Assembly: GCF_019578655.1 (NCBI RefSeq)
Contig: NC_063259.1
Coordinates: forward strand, 7,676,001-7,740,000
DNA length: 64,000 nucleotides
Direction of reading: 5' to 3'
From: Ricinus communis
Lineage: Eukaryota; Streptophyta; Magnoliopsida; Malpighiales; Euphorbiaceae
Within the stretch, counting starts at the first letter, position 1. Each line of letters opens with the position of its first letter. A program made the position numbers and the translations under genes. Positions 40,868 to 53,123 of the stretch are shown here, in pieces. The notes beneath the pieces were generated by a model. It ran no database searches. It saw only the letters and a list, made by a program, of their open reading frames with translations, and was not told the DNA's origin.

Positions 40868-43190
40868 GAGAAAACGACCTCAAAAAAGTGGAATATTTTT
40901 TAATATGAGAAAACAACCCCGCAAGAGGGGTATGTTTGTCAAAATTAAAAAACAACCTCAAATATTAGAATACAACCCCGTAAGAGGGGTATCTCTTTCA
41001 AAATTAGAAAACAACCCCAAAAAAGTGGTATATTTTTCAATATCAGAAAACAGCCCTATAAGAGGGGTATATTTGGCAATATTAGAAAACAACCCTGTAA
41101 GAGGGGTATATTTATAAATACTAGAAAATAACCCCGTAAGAGGGGTATATCTTTCAAAACGATAAAACAACCGCAAAAAAATGGTATATTTTTTAATATG
41201 AGAAAACAACCGCGTAAGAGGGGTATATTTATCGATATTAGAAAATAACCCCGTAAGAGGGGTATATTTGTCAATATTAGAAAACAACCCCGTAAGAGGA
41301 GTATATTTTTTAATATTAGAAAACAAGTTCGCAAGAGGGGTATATCTTTCAAAACGATAAAACAACCCCAAAAAAGTGGTATATTTTTTAATATGAGAAA
41401 ACAACTCCGTAAGAGGGGTATATTTGTCAATATTAGAAAATAACCCCGTAAGAGGGGTATATTTGTCAATATTAGAAAATAACCCCGTAAGAAGGGTATA
41501 TTTGTCAATATTAGAAAACAACTTCGTAAGAGGGGTATATCTTTCAAAATGAGAAAACAACCCAAAAAATATGGTATATTTTTTACTATGAGAAGACAAC
41601 CTCGTAAGCGGGGTATATTTGTCTATATTAGAAAACAACCCCGTAAATGTGGTATATTTTTTAATATGAGAAAATAATCCCGTAAGAGGGGTATATCTTT
41701 CAATACGAAGAAACAACCCCGTAAGAATTGTATATTTGTCAATAGGACAAAACAACCCCGTAAGAGGGATATATTTGTCAACATTAGAGAACAACACCGT
41801 AAAAGGGATATATTTTTAAATATTTGCAAAGAACCCCATAAGAGGGGTATATCTTTCAAAATGAGAAAACAACCCGAAAAAAGGTATATTTGTCCATATT
41901 ATAAAACAACCTCGTAAGAGTGGTATATTTGTCAAAATGAGAAAACAACCCCGGAAAAGGGTATATTTTTTAATATGAGAAAACAACCCCGTAAGAGGAG
42001 TATATTTTTCAATATTAGAAAATAATCCCGTAAGATGGGTACATTTGTAAATATTAGAGAAAAGCCTGTAAGAGGGGTATATCTTTCAAAATGAGAAAAC
42101 AACCCAAAAAAAGTGGTATATTTTTTAATATGAGAAAACAACCCCGTGAGAGGGGTATATCTGTCAATATTAGAAAGCAACCCCGTAAGAGGGGTATATG
42201 TGTCAACATTAGAAAACCACTTCATAAGAGGGGTATATCTTTCAAAATGAGAAAACATCCAAAAAGAAATAGTATATTTTTTAATATGAGAAAACAACCC
42301 CGTAAGAGGGGTATATTTGTCAATATTAGAATAGAACCCTGTAAGAATAGTATATTTGTCAATAGGAGATAACAACCCCGTAAGAAGGGTATATTTGTCA
42401 ACATTAGAGAACAACTCCGTAAAAGGGGTATATTTGTCAACATTAGAAAACAACGACGTAAGAGGGGTATATTTGTCAATATTTGAAAACAACCCCGTAA
42501 AAGGGGTATATTTGTCAACATTAGAAAACAACGACGTAAGAGGGGTATATTTGTCAATATTTGAAAACAACCCCGTAAGAAGGGTATATCTTTCAAAATG
42601 AGAAAACAATCCAAAAAAAGTTGTATATTTTTTAATATGACAAAAAATCCCATAAGTGTGGTATATTTGTCAATATTAGAAAAAACCCTGTAAGAGGGGT
42701 ATATGTGTTAATATTAGAAAACAACCCCATAAGAGGGGTATATGTTTCAAAATGAGAAAACGACCTCAAAAAAGTGGAATATTTTTTAATATGAGAAAAC
42801 AATCCCGCAAGAGGGGTATACTTGTCAAAATTAAAAAATAACCTCAAATATTAGAATACAACCCCGTAAGAGGGGTATCTCTTTCAAAATTAGAAAACAA
42901 CCCCAAAAAAGTGGTATATTTTTCAAAATCAGAAAACAGCCCCATCAGAGGGGTATATTTGACAATATTAGAAAACAACCCCGTAAGATGGGTATATTTA
43001 TAAATACTAGAAAACAACCCCGTAAAAGGGGTATATCTTTCAAAACGATAAAACAACCGCAAAAAAATGGTAAATTTTTTAAATATGAGAAAACAACCGC
43101 ATAAGAGGGGTATATTTATCGATATTAGAAAATAACCCCGTAAGAGGGATATATTTGTCAATATTAGAAAATAACCTCGTAAGAGGAGTA
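40868..43190. repeat. Type 2 modules duplicated at a 1,886-bp offset
   Basis: The stretch with GAAAACGACCTC, then the truncated monomer ending CTCAAATATTAGAATAC, then GGGGTATCTCTTTC occurs at about 40868-41000 and again at about 42753-42885. The offset is 1,886 bp. Later landmarks (AACCGCAAAAAAATGG, then ATTTATCGATATTAG) follow at the same offset near 41170 and 43057. This is a segmental tandem duplication inside the array. Confidence 0.75.
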
Positions 43191-45709
43191 TAGTTTTCAA
43201 TATTAGAAAACAACTTCGCAAGACGGGTATATCTTTCAAAATGAGAAAATAACCAAAAACAAGTGCTATATTTTTTAATATGAGAAAACAACCCCGTAAG
43301 AGGGGTATATTTGATAATATTAGAAAATAACCCCGTAAGAATGGTATATTTGTCAATAGGAGAGAACAACCCCGTAAGAGGGATATATTTGTCAACATTA
43401 GAAAACAACCACGTAAGAGAGGTATATTTGCCAATATTTGAAAACAACCCTGTAAGAAGGGTATATTTGTCAACATTTTGAAACAACCCCGTAAGAGGTA
43501 TATCTTTCAAAATTAGAAAACAATCCCAAAAAGTATATTTTTTCAAAAGCAGAAAACAACCTCGTAAGAGAGGTACATTTATCAATATTAGAAAACAATC
43601 CCGTAAGAGGGGTATATTTATAAATACTAGAAAATAACCCTGTAAGAGGGGTATATCTTTCAAAACGATAAAACAACCCCAAAAAAGTGGTATATTTTTT
43701 AATATGAGAAAACAACTCCGTAAGAGGGTTATATTTGTCAATATTAGAAAACAACCCCGTAAGAGGGGTATATCTTTCAAAATGAGAAAACAACAAAAAA
43801 AAGTGGTATATTTTTTAATATGAGAAAACAATCCCGTAAGAGGGGTATATTTGACAATATTAGAAAAGAACCCCGTAAGAATGATATATTTATCAATAGG
43901 AGAGAACAACCCCGTAAGAGGAGTGCATTTGTCAACATTAGAAAACAACTCCGTAAGAGGGGTATAGTTGTCAACATTAGAAAACAACCACGTAAGAGAG
44001 GTATATTTGCCAATATTTGAAAACAACCCTGTAAGAAGGGTATATTTGCCAACATTTGGAAACAACCCTGTAAGAGGGGTATATCTTTCAAAATAGAAAA
44101 CAGCCCAAAAAAAGTGGTATATATTTCAAAATCAGAAAACAATCCCGTAAGAGGGGTATATTTGTCAATATTAGAAAATAATCCCGTAAGAGGGGTATAT
44201 TTATAAATACTAGAAAACAACCCCATAAGAGGGGTATATCTTTCAAAACGATAAAACAACCACAAAAAAGTGGTATATTTTTTAATATGAGAAAACAACC
44301 CCATAAGAGGGGTATATTTGTCAATATTAGAAAATAACCCTATAAGAGGGGTACATTTGTCAATATTAGAAAACAACCCCGTAAGAGGGTTATATTTGTC
44401 AATCTTAGAAAACAACTTCGTAAGAGGGGTATATCTTTCAAAATGAGAACACAACTAAAAAAAAGTGGTATAATTTTTAATATGAGAAAACAACCCCGTA
44501 AGAGGGGTATATTTGATAACATTAGAAAAGAACCCCGTAAGAATGGTATATTTGTTAATAGGAGAGAACAACCCCGTAAGAGCGGTATATTTGTCAACAT
44601 TAGAAAGCAACTCCGTAAGAGGGGTATATTTGTCAACATTAGAGAATAACCACGTAAGAGGGGTATATTTGCCAATATTTAAAAACAACCCCGTAAGAAG
44701 AGTATATTTGTCAACATTTGGAAACAACTCCGTAAGAGGGGTATATCTTTCAAAATGCGAAAATAATCCCAAAGAAGTGGTAGATTTCTTAATATGAGAA
44801 AACAACCCCGTAAGAGGGGTATATTTTTTAATGTGAGAAAACAACCCCATAAGAAGGGTATATTTGTCAATAGGAGAAAACAATCCCGTATGATGGGTAT
44901 ATTTGTCAATATTAGAAAACAACCCCGTAAGAGGAGTATATTTGTCAATATTTAAAAAGAACCCTGTAAGAGGGGTATATTTTTCGAAATGAGAAAACAA
45001 CCCTAAAAATGGTATATTTTTTAATATGAGAAAACAACCCCGTAAGAGCGGTATATTTGTGAATATTAGAAAACAACCCCGTAAGAGGGGTATATCTTTC
45101 AAAATGAGAAAACAACTCCAAAAAAGTGTTATATTTTTTAATATGAGAAAACAACCCCGTAAGAGGGGTATATTTATCAATATTAGAAAACAACCCCGTA
45201 AGAGGGGTATATTTGTAAATATTAGAAAACAACCCCGTAAGAGGGGTGTATCTATCAAAATGAGAAAACAACCCTAAAAAAGTGGTATATTTTTTAATAT
45301 GAGAAGACAACCTCGTAAGAGGGGTATATTTGTGAAAATGAGAAAACAACTCCGTAAGAGGGGTATATTTGTCAATATTACAAAACAACCCCGTAAGAGG
45401 GTTATATTTGCCAATATTTGAAAACAACCTCGTAAGAGGGGTATATCTTTCAAAATGAGAAAACAACCCCAAAAAAGTAGTATATTTTTTAATATGACAA
45501 AACAACCCCGTAAGTGGGGTATATTAGTCAATATTAGAAAACAACCCCATAAAAGTAGTATATTTTTCAAAATGAGAGAACAACCCCAAAGAAGTGATAT
45601 ATTTTTGAATATGAGAAAACAACCCTGTAAAAGGGGTATATTTGTCAAAATAAGAAAACCACCCCGTAAGAGAGATATATTTGTAAATATTAGAAAATAA
45701 ACCCGTAAG

Positions 45710-45714
45710 AGGAG
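45710..45714. repeat. Target site duplication of the CRM-like element (left copy)
   Basis: AGGAG precedes the element; AGGGG follows it at 54261-54265. One base differs. The joined flanks rebuild a standard monomer (GTAAGAGGGGTATATCTTTC), so this is the original insertion site. Confidence 0.8.
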
Positions 45715-45900
45715 TGATGCGTTAGCCTCTTAAAAGGCTTGCTTGAATCGGATCTTCCCTTGTTAACGCCTAAGGCAGCCTTGAAAAGTGGGGAAGGAAG
45801 TCACGTTCTCGGCCTTGGAAAGGAGGCAGCTCAATTCCTTAATTTTTTGGTGATGAATATCAAACTCAATTAAAGACAAAAAAAAAAAACAAGAGCGTCG

Positions 45901-46172
45901 GTAGATGTGAGGCCTACGGCTTCCACTAAATTAAGAATGAAAATGGAGACAGCCCCTCTAATTCTCAATTCAGAAATTGAAGAATGTTGTCCTAGAAGAA
46001 GTGGACACAATCCCACTTAATTAGCCAAGGACGTTGGTAGATGTGAGGCCTACGGCCTCCACTAAATTAACGATGAAAATGGGGACAGCCCCACTAACTG
46101 ACAATTCGGAAATTGAAGATTGTTGTCATAGATGAAGTGGACACAATCCCACTTAATTTGTAGATGATAGTG
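45901..46172 (-). repeat. 136-bp tandem duplication in the CRM-like LTR
   Basis: GTAGATGTGAGGCCTACGGC recurs 136 bp apart (45901 and 46037). Each copy continues through a block ending in AGTGGACACAATCCCACTTAAT. The same arrangement is in the other LTR (53328 and 53464), so the duplication predates this insertion. Confidence 0.85.
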
Positions 46173-46504
46173 GACTTTCATAAATAGGAAGAAGATGTAC
46201 CAAAGATGACGTCGGAAGAAAGGTGATCAAATTCCATTAATTTGATAACTCGATCCAAATTTTTTTTTTCAATTCGACAATTAAAGATCAATCACTTTGT
46301 AAAGGGAAATGGGACAAAAGAAATTAATGATGATGGATATAAACTCCAAACAAGCATGAAGATTAAAGGAATGAAATTGTTTGGTATTAGTATCAGCACA
46401 AATGAGGAATAAAGTGAGGCGGCGTCCAAGACAAGGGAGGAGTCCAAAACTCTCTCAAATCCCTAGTTTTTAAATTCAACGTATGTTCTAACAAAACTAA
46501 AATC

Positions 46505-46522
46505 CCATATATATATATATAT
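46505..46522. repeat. (TA)n microsatellite in the 3' LTR
   Basis: A short alternating AT run. The matching place in the 5' LTR (about 53930) has only CATATG, so the run expanded, or was lost, in one copy after insertion. Confidence 0.8.
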
Positions 46523-46630
46523 GAGAACCCTAAACCTAGATTTCTAATAAAGGGAAACAAGGTAAATAAATACAAGTAAATAAAAATAAAAATAAATAGC
46601 AATATAAACCCAAAGATGAAACTTTAAGTT

Positions 46631-49468
46631 TTAGGAAATCTCTTCACGCCAAGTAGACAATGATAAAATCTTAAAGGTGGGTGTGAAAATTGAGGACTCT
46701 CCATTCCTTGCAAAGGCCTTAGCGACAATGCTCGAAGTGGCTTGAGCAATAGCTTTGGCTCGAGCTCTCGTGATAGGTACGTTTGAGCGAACGCTCAACA
46801 TGTCTTCCTCTTGAGCCTCCGTCAATGTCAATGGTGGAACTGCATCACTCTCCCCTTCTTGGCCTCGAATTGTCCCTGATTCGTCAATGTCAAGGTCCGA
46901 TGGAGTGTAAGGAGACAAGTTGGCGATGTTGAAGGTCGCGTGCACCCCATAGTCATGAGGAAGCTCCAGCTTATAGGCATTAGGTCCATATGCTTCCAAG
47001 ACCTTGAAGGGTCCATCTCCTCTCGGGGCTAGTTTAGAACGTCTCCTAGACGGGAAAAACTCCTTCCTTAAGTGCAACCAGACAAGGTCCTCGGGAGCAA
47101 ATGTGATACGGCGTCGGCCCTTGTTGGATTTGTGTTCCAGCTGCCTGGCTCTACGTTCCAGCTGATCCTTAGTCTTAGCATGCAACTCCTGAATCATCTC
47201 GGCCCGTGCAGCTCCATGGATGTGGTCTCCGTCTTTTAAAGGATGTGGCACCAAGTCTAAAGGTGACAAAGGGTTGCGGCCATACACTACTTCAAACGGG
47301 GGCATCTTCGTAGCTAAATGGATAGACATGTTATAAGAAAACTCAACAAAAGCAAGTAAGCCCTCCCAACGGCGCGGGTTGGCCCTAAGCAAGGTTCCTA
47401 ATGTCAGGTTGGTCACTTCCGTTTGGCCATCAGTTTAAGGGTGATAGCTAGTAAAGCATAAAAGACTGGTACCTAACTTGCCCCACAATGTTCTCCGAAA
47501 ATGGCTAATAAATTTCACGTCTCTATCACTAACTATAGTACGTGGAATACCATGTAAGCGAACCACATGCTCAAAGAATAAAGAAGCACAATCAGAAGCA
47601 TTGTTAGTGAACTTACATGGTATAAAATGAGCCATCTTAGAGAATCGATCGACCATCACGAAAATAGAGTCCCTCCCCTTCTTAGATCTTGGCAACCCCA
47701 TCACAAAATCCATGGATATATCCTCCCAAGGTGCCTGTGGTATGGTTAAGGGTGTGTAGAGTAAGGGGCTTGACCTAGACTTGGCTTTATGGCAAGTGAC
47801 ACAAGCATTGCAAAATTTAGTTACTTCTTTAGTCATGTGTGGCCAATAAAAGTGTTCCTTAAGAGCGGCTATAGTGTTGGCTATCCCGAAATGTGCTCTA
47901 CTCTCATGTGCTTCCTTAATCAGGAGACCCCTAATAGAAGACGATGGAATGCATAATTTCCCACCCTTATAGAGGTACCCTTGGTCAAGGAAATAGGTCT
48001 CTAAGGCTCCTTGAGATGCGCAAGTGTCATAAATAAATTTAAAGAAGGTATCATGTTTATATAATTCCTTAATTAAAGAAAATCCAAAGACTTTTGCATC
48101 AAGGGAAGACAAGAGAACATACCTACGAGAAAGGGCGTCGGCTACCACATTCTCCTTACCTTTTTTATGAAGCACCACATACGGAAAGGTCTCCATAAAC
48201 TCTACCCACCGAGCATGCCGACGGCCAAGGGTGGATTGGTGCTTGAGATAAGCCAAGGCCTCATGGTCCGTATGGATGACGAACTCCTTAGGCCACAAAT
48301 AATGTTGCCATGTCTTCAAAACCCGAATAAGAGCATAAAGCTCTTTATCATAAGTAGGATAATTGAGAGTGGCGCCGGACAACTTCTCGCTGAAATATGC
48401 AATGGGGTGGCGTTCTTGAATAAGAACTCCACCTATCCCGATGTTGGAGGCATCGCACTCAACTTCAAAGGTTTTGTTGAAGTTCGGTAACTGTAGCAAA
48501 GGAGCATGGCATAGGCGATCCTTAAGGGTCATGAATGCCACCTCATGCTTCAGCTCCCAAGTAATTGTGGTGCCCTTCTTTGTCAACTCATGTAGGGGCG
48601 CGGTTATTGAGCTAAAATCCCTCACAAACCGCCTATAAAATCCAGCCAACCCTAAGAAAGACCGCACCATGGTCGCTGTAGTAGGGGTAGGCCACTCCTT
48701 GATAGCACGAACTTTTTCCTCATCCACATGTAGCCCATCCTTAGAAACTACAAATCCTAAGAAAATAGTAGTGTCCGAGCAAAACACACATTTTGACAAG
48801 TTGACGTACAATTGCTCGTTCTTAAGACATTGTAGGACTTGTCTAAGATGAGAAACATGTTCATCTAAAGATCGACTATATATTAAAATTTCATCAAAAT
48901 ACACAACCATAAATTTTCCCAAAAAATGTCTAAGTACATGGTTCATCAATCTCATAAAGGTACTTGGTGCATTGGTGAGTCCAAATGACATCACAAGCCA
49001 TTCATAAAGGCCATACTTTGTTTTGAAATCCGTCTTCCATTCATCACCTTCTTTCATGCGGATTTGATGGTAGTCGCTCCTAAGATCAATCTTGGAAAAG
49101 AGGATGGCTCCATGTAACTCATCGAGCATGCCGTCTAGGCGAGGAATTGGATGACAGTACTTTACCATTATTTGATTAATGGCCCTGCAGTCCATGCACA
49201 TTCTCCATGTACCCTCCTTCTTTGGCACCAAAATTACCGGTATGCCACAAGGACTTAAACTCTCTCGTATATAGCCCTTCTCTAAGAGCTCGGTGACTTG
49301 ACGCTGGAGTTCCTTAGTCTCCTCCGGACTTGCCCGATAGGCTGCACGATTAGGCAAAGAAGCTTCGGGAATTAAATCAATCTGATGCTCGATCCCACGT
49401 AGTGGAGGAAGACCTTCGGGGATCTCATCAGGCATAACATCTACGAACTCCTGCAAAAGATAAGTCAC
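46631..49468 (-). pseudogene. pol (RT, RNase H, integrase) of the CRM-like element
   Basis: One frame interrupted only by a TAA at 47435-47437 (apparently Gln of HPQTDGQTE). [12 protein letters not shown] (Asp128), [11 protein letters not shown], and the catalytic box, which here reads YFDE (190-193) instead of YFDD, so the second catalytic Asp is lost. RNase H: ECDAS (Asp339), [24 protein letters not shown]. Integrase zinc finger: His521, His526, Cys556, Cys559. Core: Asp587 (SMDFVMG), Asp648 (VSDRD) and the Glu 36 residues later, just past the stop. C-terminal: GDGPFKVLE, then the CRM-type PITRARAKAI motif inside the 3' LTR. The frame is shifted by one base relative to the upstream protease. 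Confidence 0.93.
46848..46860 (-). other. Polypurine tract of the CRM-like element
   Basis: On - it reads AAGAAGGGGAGAG directly before the 3' LTR start TGATGCAG. It fixes the LTR boundary. Because the polyprotein runs on into the LTR, the tract is also coding (residues KKGES). Confidence 0.9.
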
Positions 49469-49611
49469 AGAAGAGGGTAAATCATCTACAGTTTTAAGAA
49501 TAGACAGACACGCAGTAGAAATTATTAAGAAGCAAGGAGAATGTCCCTAAACGATTGGGGTGATATCTCTCGAATGTGCCATGAGTAATCTTCGCTCACA
49601 ACGACCTTGAA

Positions 49612-50508
49612 TTATAGATGTAGGTTCCGCAGGCATTTGGTATCCAATTTCGGTGATTGTAGGTGCCCTAGGGAGCTGCTGTGTGTTGTCCCGATGGCCG
49701 GTGTGCTTTGTTGGGACCTGCTGCTTTCTAGCCTTTCGCCCAGTTTCTTCATTGGTGAAAGGGGTTCATGGGTGGTGGGGACAACCTGCAAGGTGGCTGG
49801 ACCTGTAGAGTGCTCCGCTTTGGTTGATGCTTTGAGATTAGGCGAATACTTAGGCCCGGTAGTTGCCATGGGCTTGATTGCTTCTTTTGTCTGCTCCAAG
49901 GCTTTGATGTAGTCTCTTTCCATATGGTCATGGATTATTTCCTGTGGTGTCATGAAGAGAAGAGTTACCCTATGCCCCTTGTGCTGGAAGGTATATGTGT
50001 TAAAGAATCCATCATCCACGGTCTTTTTTTCATATTGCCAAGGGCAACCTAGAAGGAGGTGAGTAGCATCCATCATCACAACATCACAAGTAACTGTATC
50101 AACATATGTACCAATAGAGAATGTGATGTGGCATTGCCTTGTTACCACATCATCTTTACCTTTCGAAATCCATTGTAGGCTATACGGTTGAGGATGTGGC
50201 AAAGTTGGTAAGTTCAAGACCCTCACTACTTTCTCATTTAAGATATTACAGTAAGAACCACTATCTATTATCACACTCAAAGATGAAGTACCCACAAGGC
50301 ACATTGTGTGAAATAAATTCTCTCGTTGGTCCCCTACAGAAGCATCTTTCACTGTTAAAGAATGATGAGCTACAAGGGAAAGCGGCATTCCTTCATTCAA
50401 GTCCGGGGGACCACAAGCATAAGGCTCCTCATCAGCAAGGTCATCATAAACAGTTCTCGGATCCTCGTCATTATCCTCTTCATCGTCAAATGATTCGTAC
50501 CCCGTAGC
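49612..50508 (-). pseudogene. Aspartic protease region of the CRM-like element
   Basis: In frame with gag after the stop at 50509-50511. An acidic linker (ESFDDEEDNDED) leads into the protease fold, with SSLSVIIDSGSYCNIL holding the active-site Asp-Ser-Gly (Asp at 50263-50265). Further conserved pieces are PHPQPYSLQW, HITFSIGTYVDTVTCDVV and LLLGCPWQYE, as in plant Ty3/gypsy proteases of this type. After HKGHRVTLLF the sequence becomes a poorly conserved linker and stops at 49612. RT resumes in another frame at 49468, so at least one indel lies between 49470 and 49611. Confidence 0.85.
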
Positions 50509-52212
50509 TTAAGAGAACAATACCTTCCTAGGATTTGGACAATCGCGCATAATATGTCCGCGGCCGCCACATTTATAGCATACTCTATCATTTGTCTTGT
50601 CTTGACGGGTTGCATATGAAGGTTGAGAAGGGGCTGCAGCCGGTTTAGGAGTCTCGGTGGGGCATGTAGGCCGGCCAGAGATAGGAGCTTGAGACCTAGG
50701 CTGCACATTAGCATTAGAATTAGTAGGAAACTTAGGACTAGGGTTAGAATCATACCTTTTTACTGAAGAAGCTGAGAGCCAAGGATAGACCTTCTTGCGC
50801 ACAAGTTTAAAGTAGACCTTTTGAGCGGCATGTGCGAGCGCAGTTAAGTTCTTGATAGGCAGTACATCGATTTCTTCCCTCAAATCAACATGAAGACCAT
50901 GGAGAAATTTGGTTCGAACGGTAGCCGAAGTGACACTCATGCCAGCCTTGAAATACAGGTCTTCTAGTTGTGTAAAGAACTCAAGAGGTGTTTGAGTTCT
51001 TTTTTGAGCTAAGGCTATCTTCAATGTCATCTCATTTTTATATTCCGGAGGCACATTCTTTTAAGTCATGACGAAGACAAGTTGGTGCCATTGTCGAATA
51101 GGCTCACGACCCGTGCGAGCTCTATTGGCCACATCTCTATGCCACCATGACCTTGCGGCTCCTTGGAAGTGCAAAGTGGCAATTTCCACCTTTTCCTCTT
51201 CGGAATAGTGGCAATGTTGAAGTGCATGTTCCGTTGCCTGTAACCAATCCAAAAAGATAGCCGCATCATATTCACCAATAAATTTTTCAATCTTTACCTT
51301 GATATCGCGTCTAGAGTTATGATTGGGTTGAACTTGGCGTCTCTCCTCAAAGCCGCGGTCACCGTGTTGGTTATATGCATTCCCACGAACTCATTGTGGC
51401 CTCTCCTATGCCTAGGCTGCACATTCTCATATTCATCATAGGCATTAGCATTAACATTATCATGAAACAATTGTGTAGGGATGTAAGGAGGAATCCACCC
51501 CTCTGGATGAACTTGGTTCTCTATAGGTTCAGCCAGTGGGGGGGTGGTAATTACCTGGGTTTACCTTGCCAGCTAAGTGCATATCATCCTCATCATATTC
51601 ATCGAAAGTAAATGGAGAATAGGGTCTAAAAGCAGCTTGGGAAGCAAGCTGTGTATGGCCTCTATCAGGCCGTGTGGTAGGTCTTGCATTATTGGTGCGG
51701 ACGGAGTGACGTCTATAATAATGAGTATTAGGGTTAGAGTGATCATACCTGTGTCGCTCAAGTGATTGGTGGTCGCCTCTGGGGGTGTCCGCATGGTCTG
51801 AGTAATGACCATTGTCTTCGAGGTCTCTAGAGTTTGATCTTGGTTGCCACCGATCATCAATGTTATCGATAGTAGGTCTCTCAATGACCGACTGCAGTCT
51901 GTTGGGCTGCTTGTGGTGAACATGTAGTTGGTGTGATGATGACGCTAGTCCTTTGCTCCTATCATGCCGGGAGTGTTGAAGAACTTGTTGTCCGACACTA
52001 GCGGCTAACGGAGTGTCCGAAACTAAAGAAAGGGGCGCCCCAATAGGCCCATGTTGAGCCTCCATAAGCCTTGTTAAGTGAGCTAGTTGACGCTCTGTAG
52101 TGGCCAACCGTTCGGCCAGAACAATGCGCTCAGCCTCGGACTTGTCAAGGCGTTCCTTCGTCGCTAACAATTCAGCCACTTGCACGTCAAGTTCCTCCTC
52201 ATGCACAGACAT
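50509..52212 (-). pseudogene. gag of the CRM-like element, interrupted
   Basis: Starts MSVHEEELDVQVAELL at 52212, with a heptad-rich N-terminal ~55 residues that look like a coiled coil, then an Arg/His/Asp-rich linker. A stop at 51529 coincides with a frame change, since the adjacent frame stays open to about 51300 (EPIENQVHPEGW onward). The capsid domain follows: DIKVKIEKFIGEYDAAIFLD, HALQHCHYSEEEKVEIATL, FQGAARSWWHRD. It is broken by TAA at 51061-51063, then TPLEFFTQLEDLYFKAGM and TKFLHGLHVDLREEI. A CCHC zinc knuckle (CYKCGGRGHIMRDC) sits at 50539-50580, followed by a stop at 50509. Normally packages RNA and forms the virus-like particle; this copy cannot. Confidence 0.88.
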
Positions 52213-53109
52213 AGCAAGAGGTTAATAACAATAAAAATAGCAGCAACTACAAGAAGTACAAAATGCAGTCCAACACACTCAAAGTAACAAAATCTCCCGG
52301 TATCTACGTAAAGTAATCTGTGAGGAGGTGAAGGAAATAAGTGAACTTGTATGCAATAACCTATTCAAGCCAAATTAACCATGCAATATTTTTCCATGAT
52401 GATTAAATCAAAGCAAATAATCAATACACAATAAAGTCGTCGATTGATTGTGTTACATGAAATGGATGTATGCCAATGTCTTCGATCTTTGTGATCATTT
52501 TTTTTTTGAATTTCAATTGCACTAGTGATGATGAGAAGTAAGAAAACAAGGTAACATCACAAATTTTAGTGTATTCGTGGAATATAACCTTGCTCAAATT
52601 TTTAACTGCACTAGTGATGGTAACAAACAAGAGAACAAGGTAACAATACAAATTTTAGTGTATTCGTGGAATGCAACCTTGCTCAAATTTTTAATGGCAG
52701 TTATGATGGTAACAAACAAGAGAACAAGGTAACAACACAAATTTTAGTGTATTCGTGGAATGCACCTTGCCCAAATTTTAGTAGATGATTGTAGGCATGT
52801 CACAATAATCATGAACTTATATTCATGCAAGATATATTATGCAGCAAAATAATCACAAGGTCAATATGCTAGATAATATGATAAAGCAAGATAGTACTAT
52901 TGCATACAAAGAAATAGGGCGACCACAAAATATAACATTCTAGGTGTGAACTATGTCCAAACTTAAGTGCTGTTTCTTTTTTTTTTGTTGCGGTTGGAAA
53001 AGCAGGACAGCTATGAAAAAATAAAGAAATGGAAACACATGTGAGGGTTAGAAATATAATGGGAGAAATTGAAACAAGAGAATGATGAACAACACGTCGT
53101 ACCCCTGGA
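52213..53109 (-). other. Leader (5' UTR) of the CRM-like element
   Basis: About 0.9 kb between the primer site and the gag start. It is AT-rich with no recognisable coding sequence. It contains the 89-bp tandem repeat annotated separately and short homopolymer runs (near 52499 and 52977). Confidence 0.75.
52541..52790 (-). repeat. 89-bp tandem repeat in the CRM-like leader
   Basis: AATTTTAGTGTATTCGTGGA recurs at 52562, 52651 and 52740, exactly 89 bp apart. Each is followed by GCAACCTTGCTCAAATTTTTAA-like sequence and preceded by GAGAACAAGGTAACA. There are just under three copies; the last has a short deletion. Function unknown. Confidence 0.88.
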
Positions 53110-53123
53110 AGCTGATACTAAAT
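53110..53123 (-). other. Probable primer binding site of the CRM-like element
   Basis: On -, ATTTAGTATCAGCTTCC starts right after the LTR terminus CGCATCA. TAGTATCAG resembles the initiator-Met tRNA type (TGGTATCAGAGC) with mismatches. The position is right; the tRNA identity is tentative. Confidence 0.6.

Larger units (their letters stand above)
31040..45714. repeat. 39-bp satellite, type 2 (C-(A)n-B arrangement)
   Basis: Same monomer family, different organisation. Kind A has the tail GTCAATATT, kind B has CTTTCAAAATG, and kind C replaces GTAAGAGG with AAAAAAGTGG and ends TTTTTTAATATG. They follow each other as C, then one to several A, then B, then C. Variants such as GTCAATAGG, GTCAACATT and CAAAGAACC tag repeated multi-monomer modules. 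Four of six frames of kind A lack stops, which yields overlapping ORFs of up to 504 codons. No gene is present. The block ends at the CRM insertion. Confidence 0.93.
45715..46847 (-). repeat. 3' LTR of the CRM-like element (1,133 bp)
   Basis: Bounded by the satellite at 45714/45715 and the polypurine tract at 46848. On - it starts TGATGCAGTTCC and ends CGCATCA. It encodes the last ~71 codons and stop of the polyprotein (46631-46847). It contains a 136-bp tandem duplication and a (TA)n run. Compared with the 5' LTR it lacks 21 bp near 45755. Confidence 0.93.

Noticed and set aside
44990..45010. Telomere-like CCCTAAA motifs in kind C monomers
   Set aside because: They occur singly as point variants (CCCCAAAAAAG to CCCTAAAAAAG) and never as tandem telomere repeats.
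31040..45714. CRISPR-like array
   Set aside because: Regular spacing looks similar, but there are no unique spacers: every part of the unit is repeated and diverged. The setting is plant retroelements, with no cas genes.
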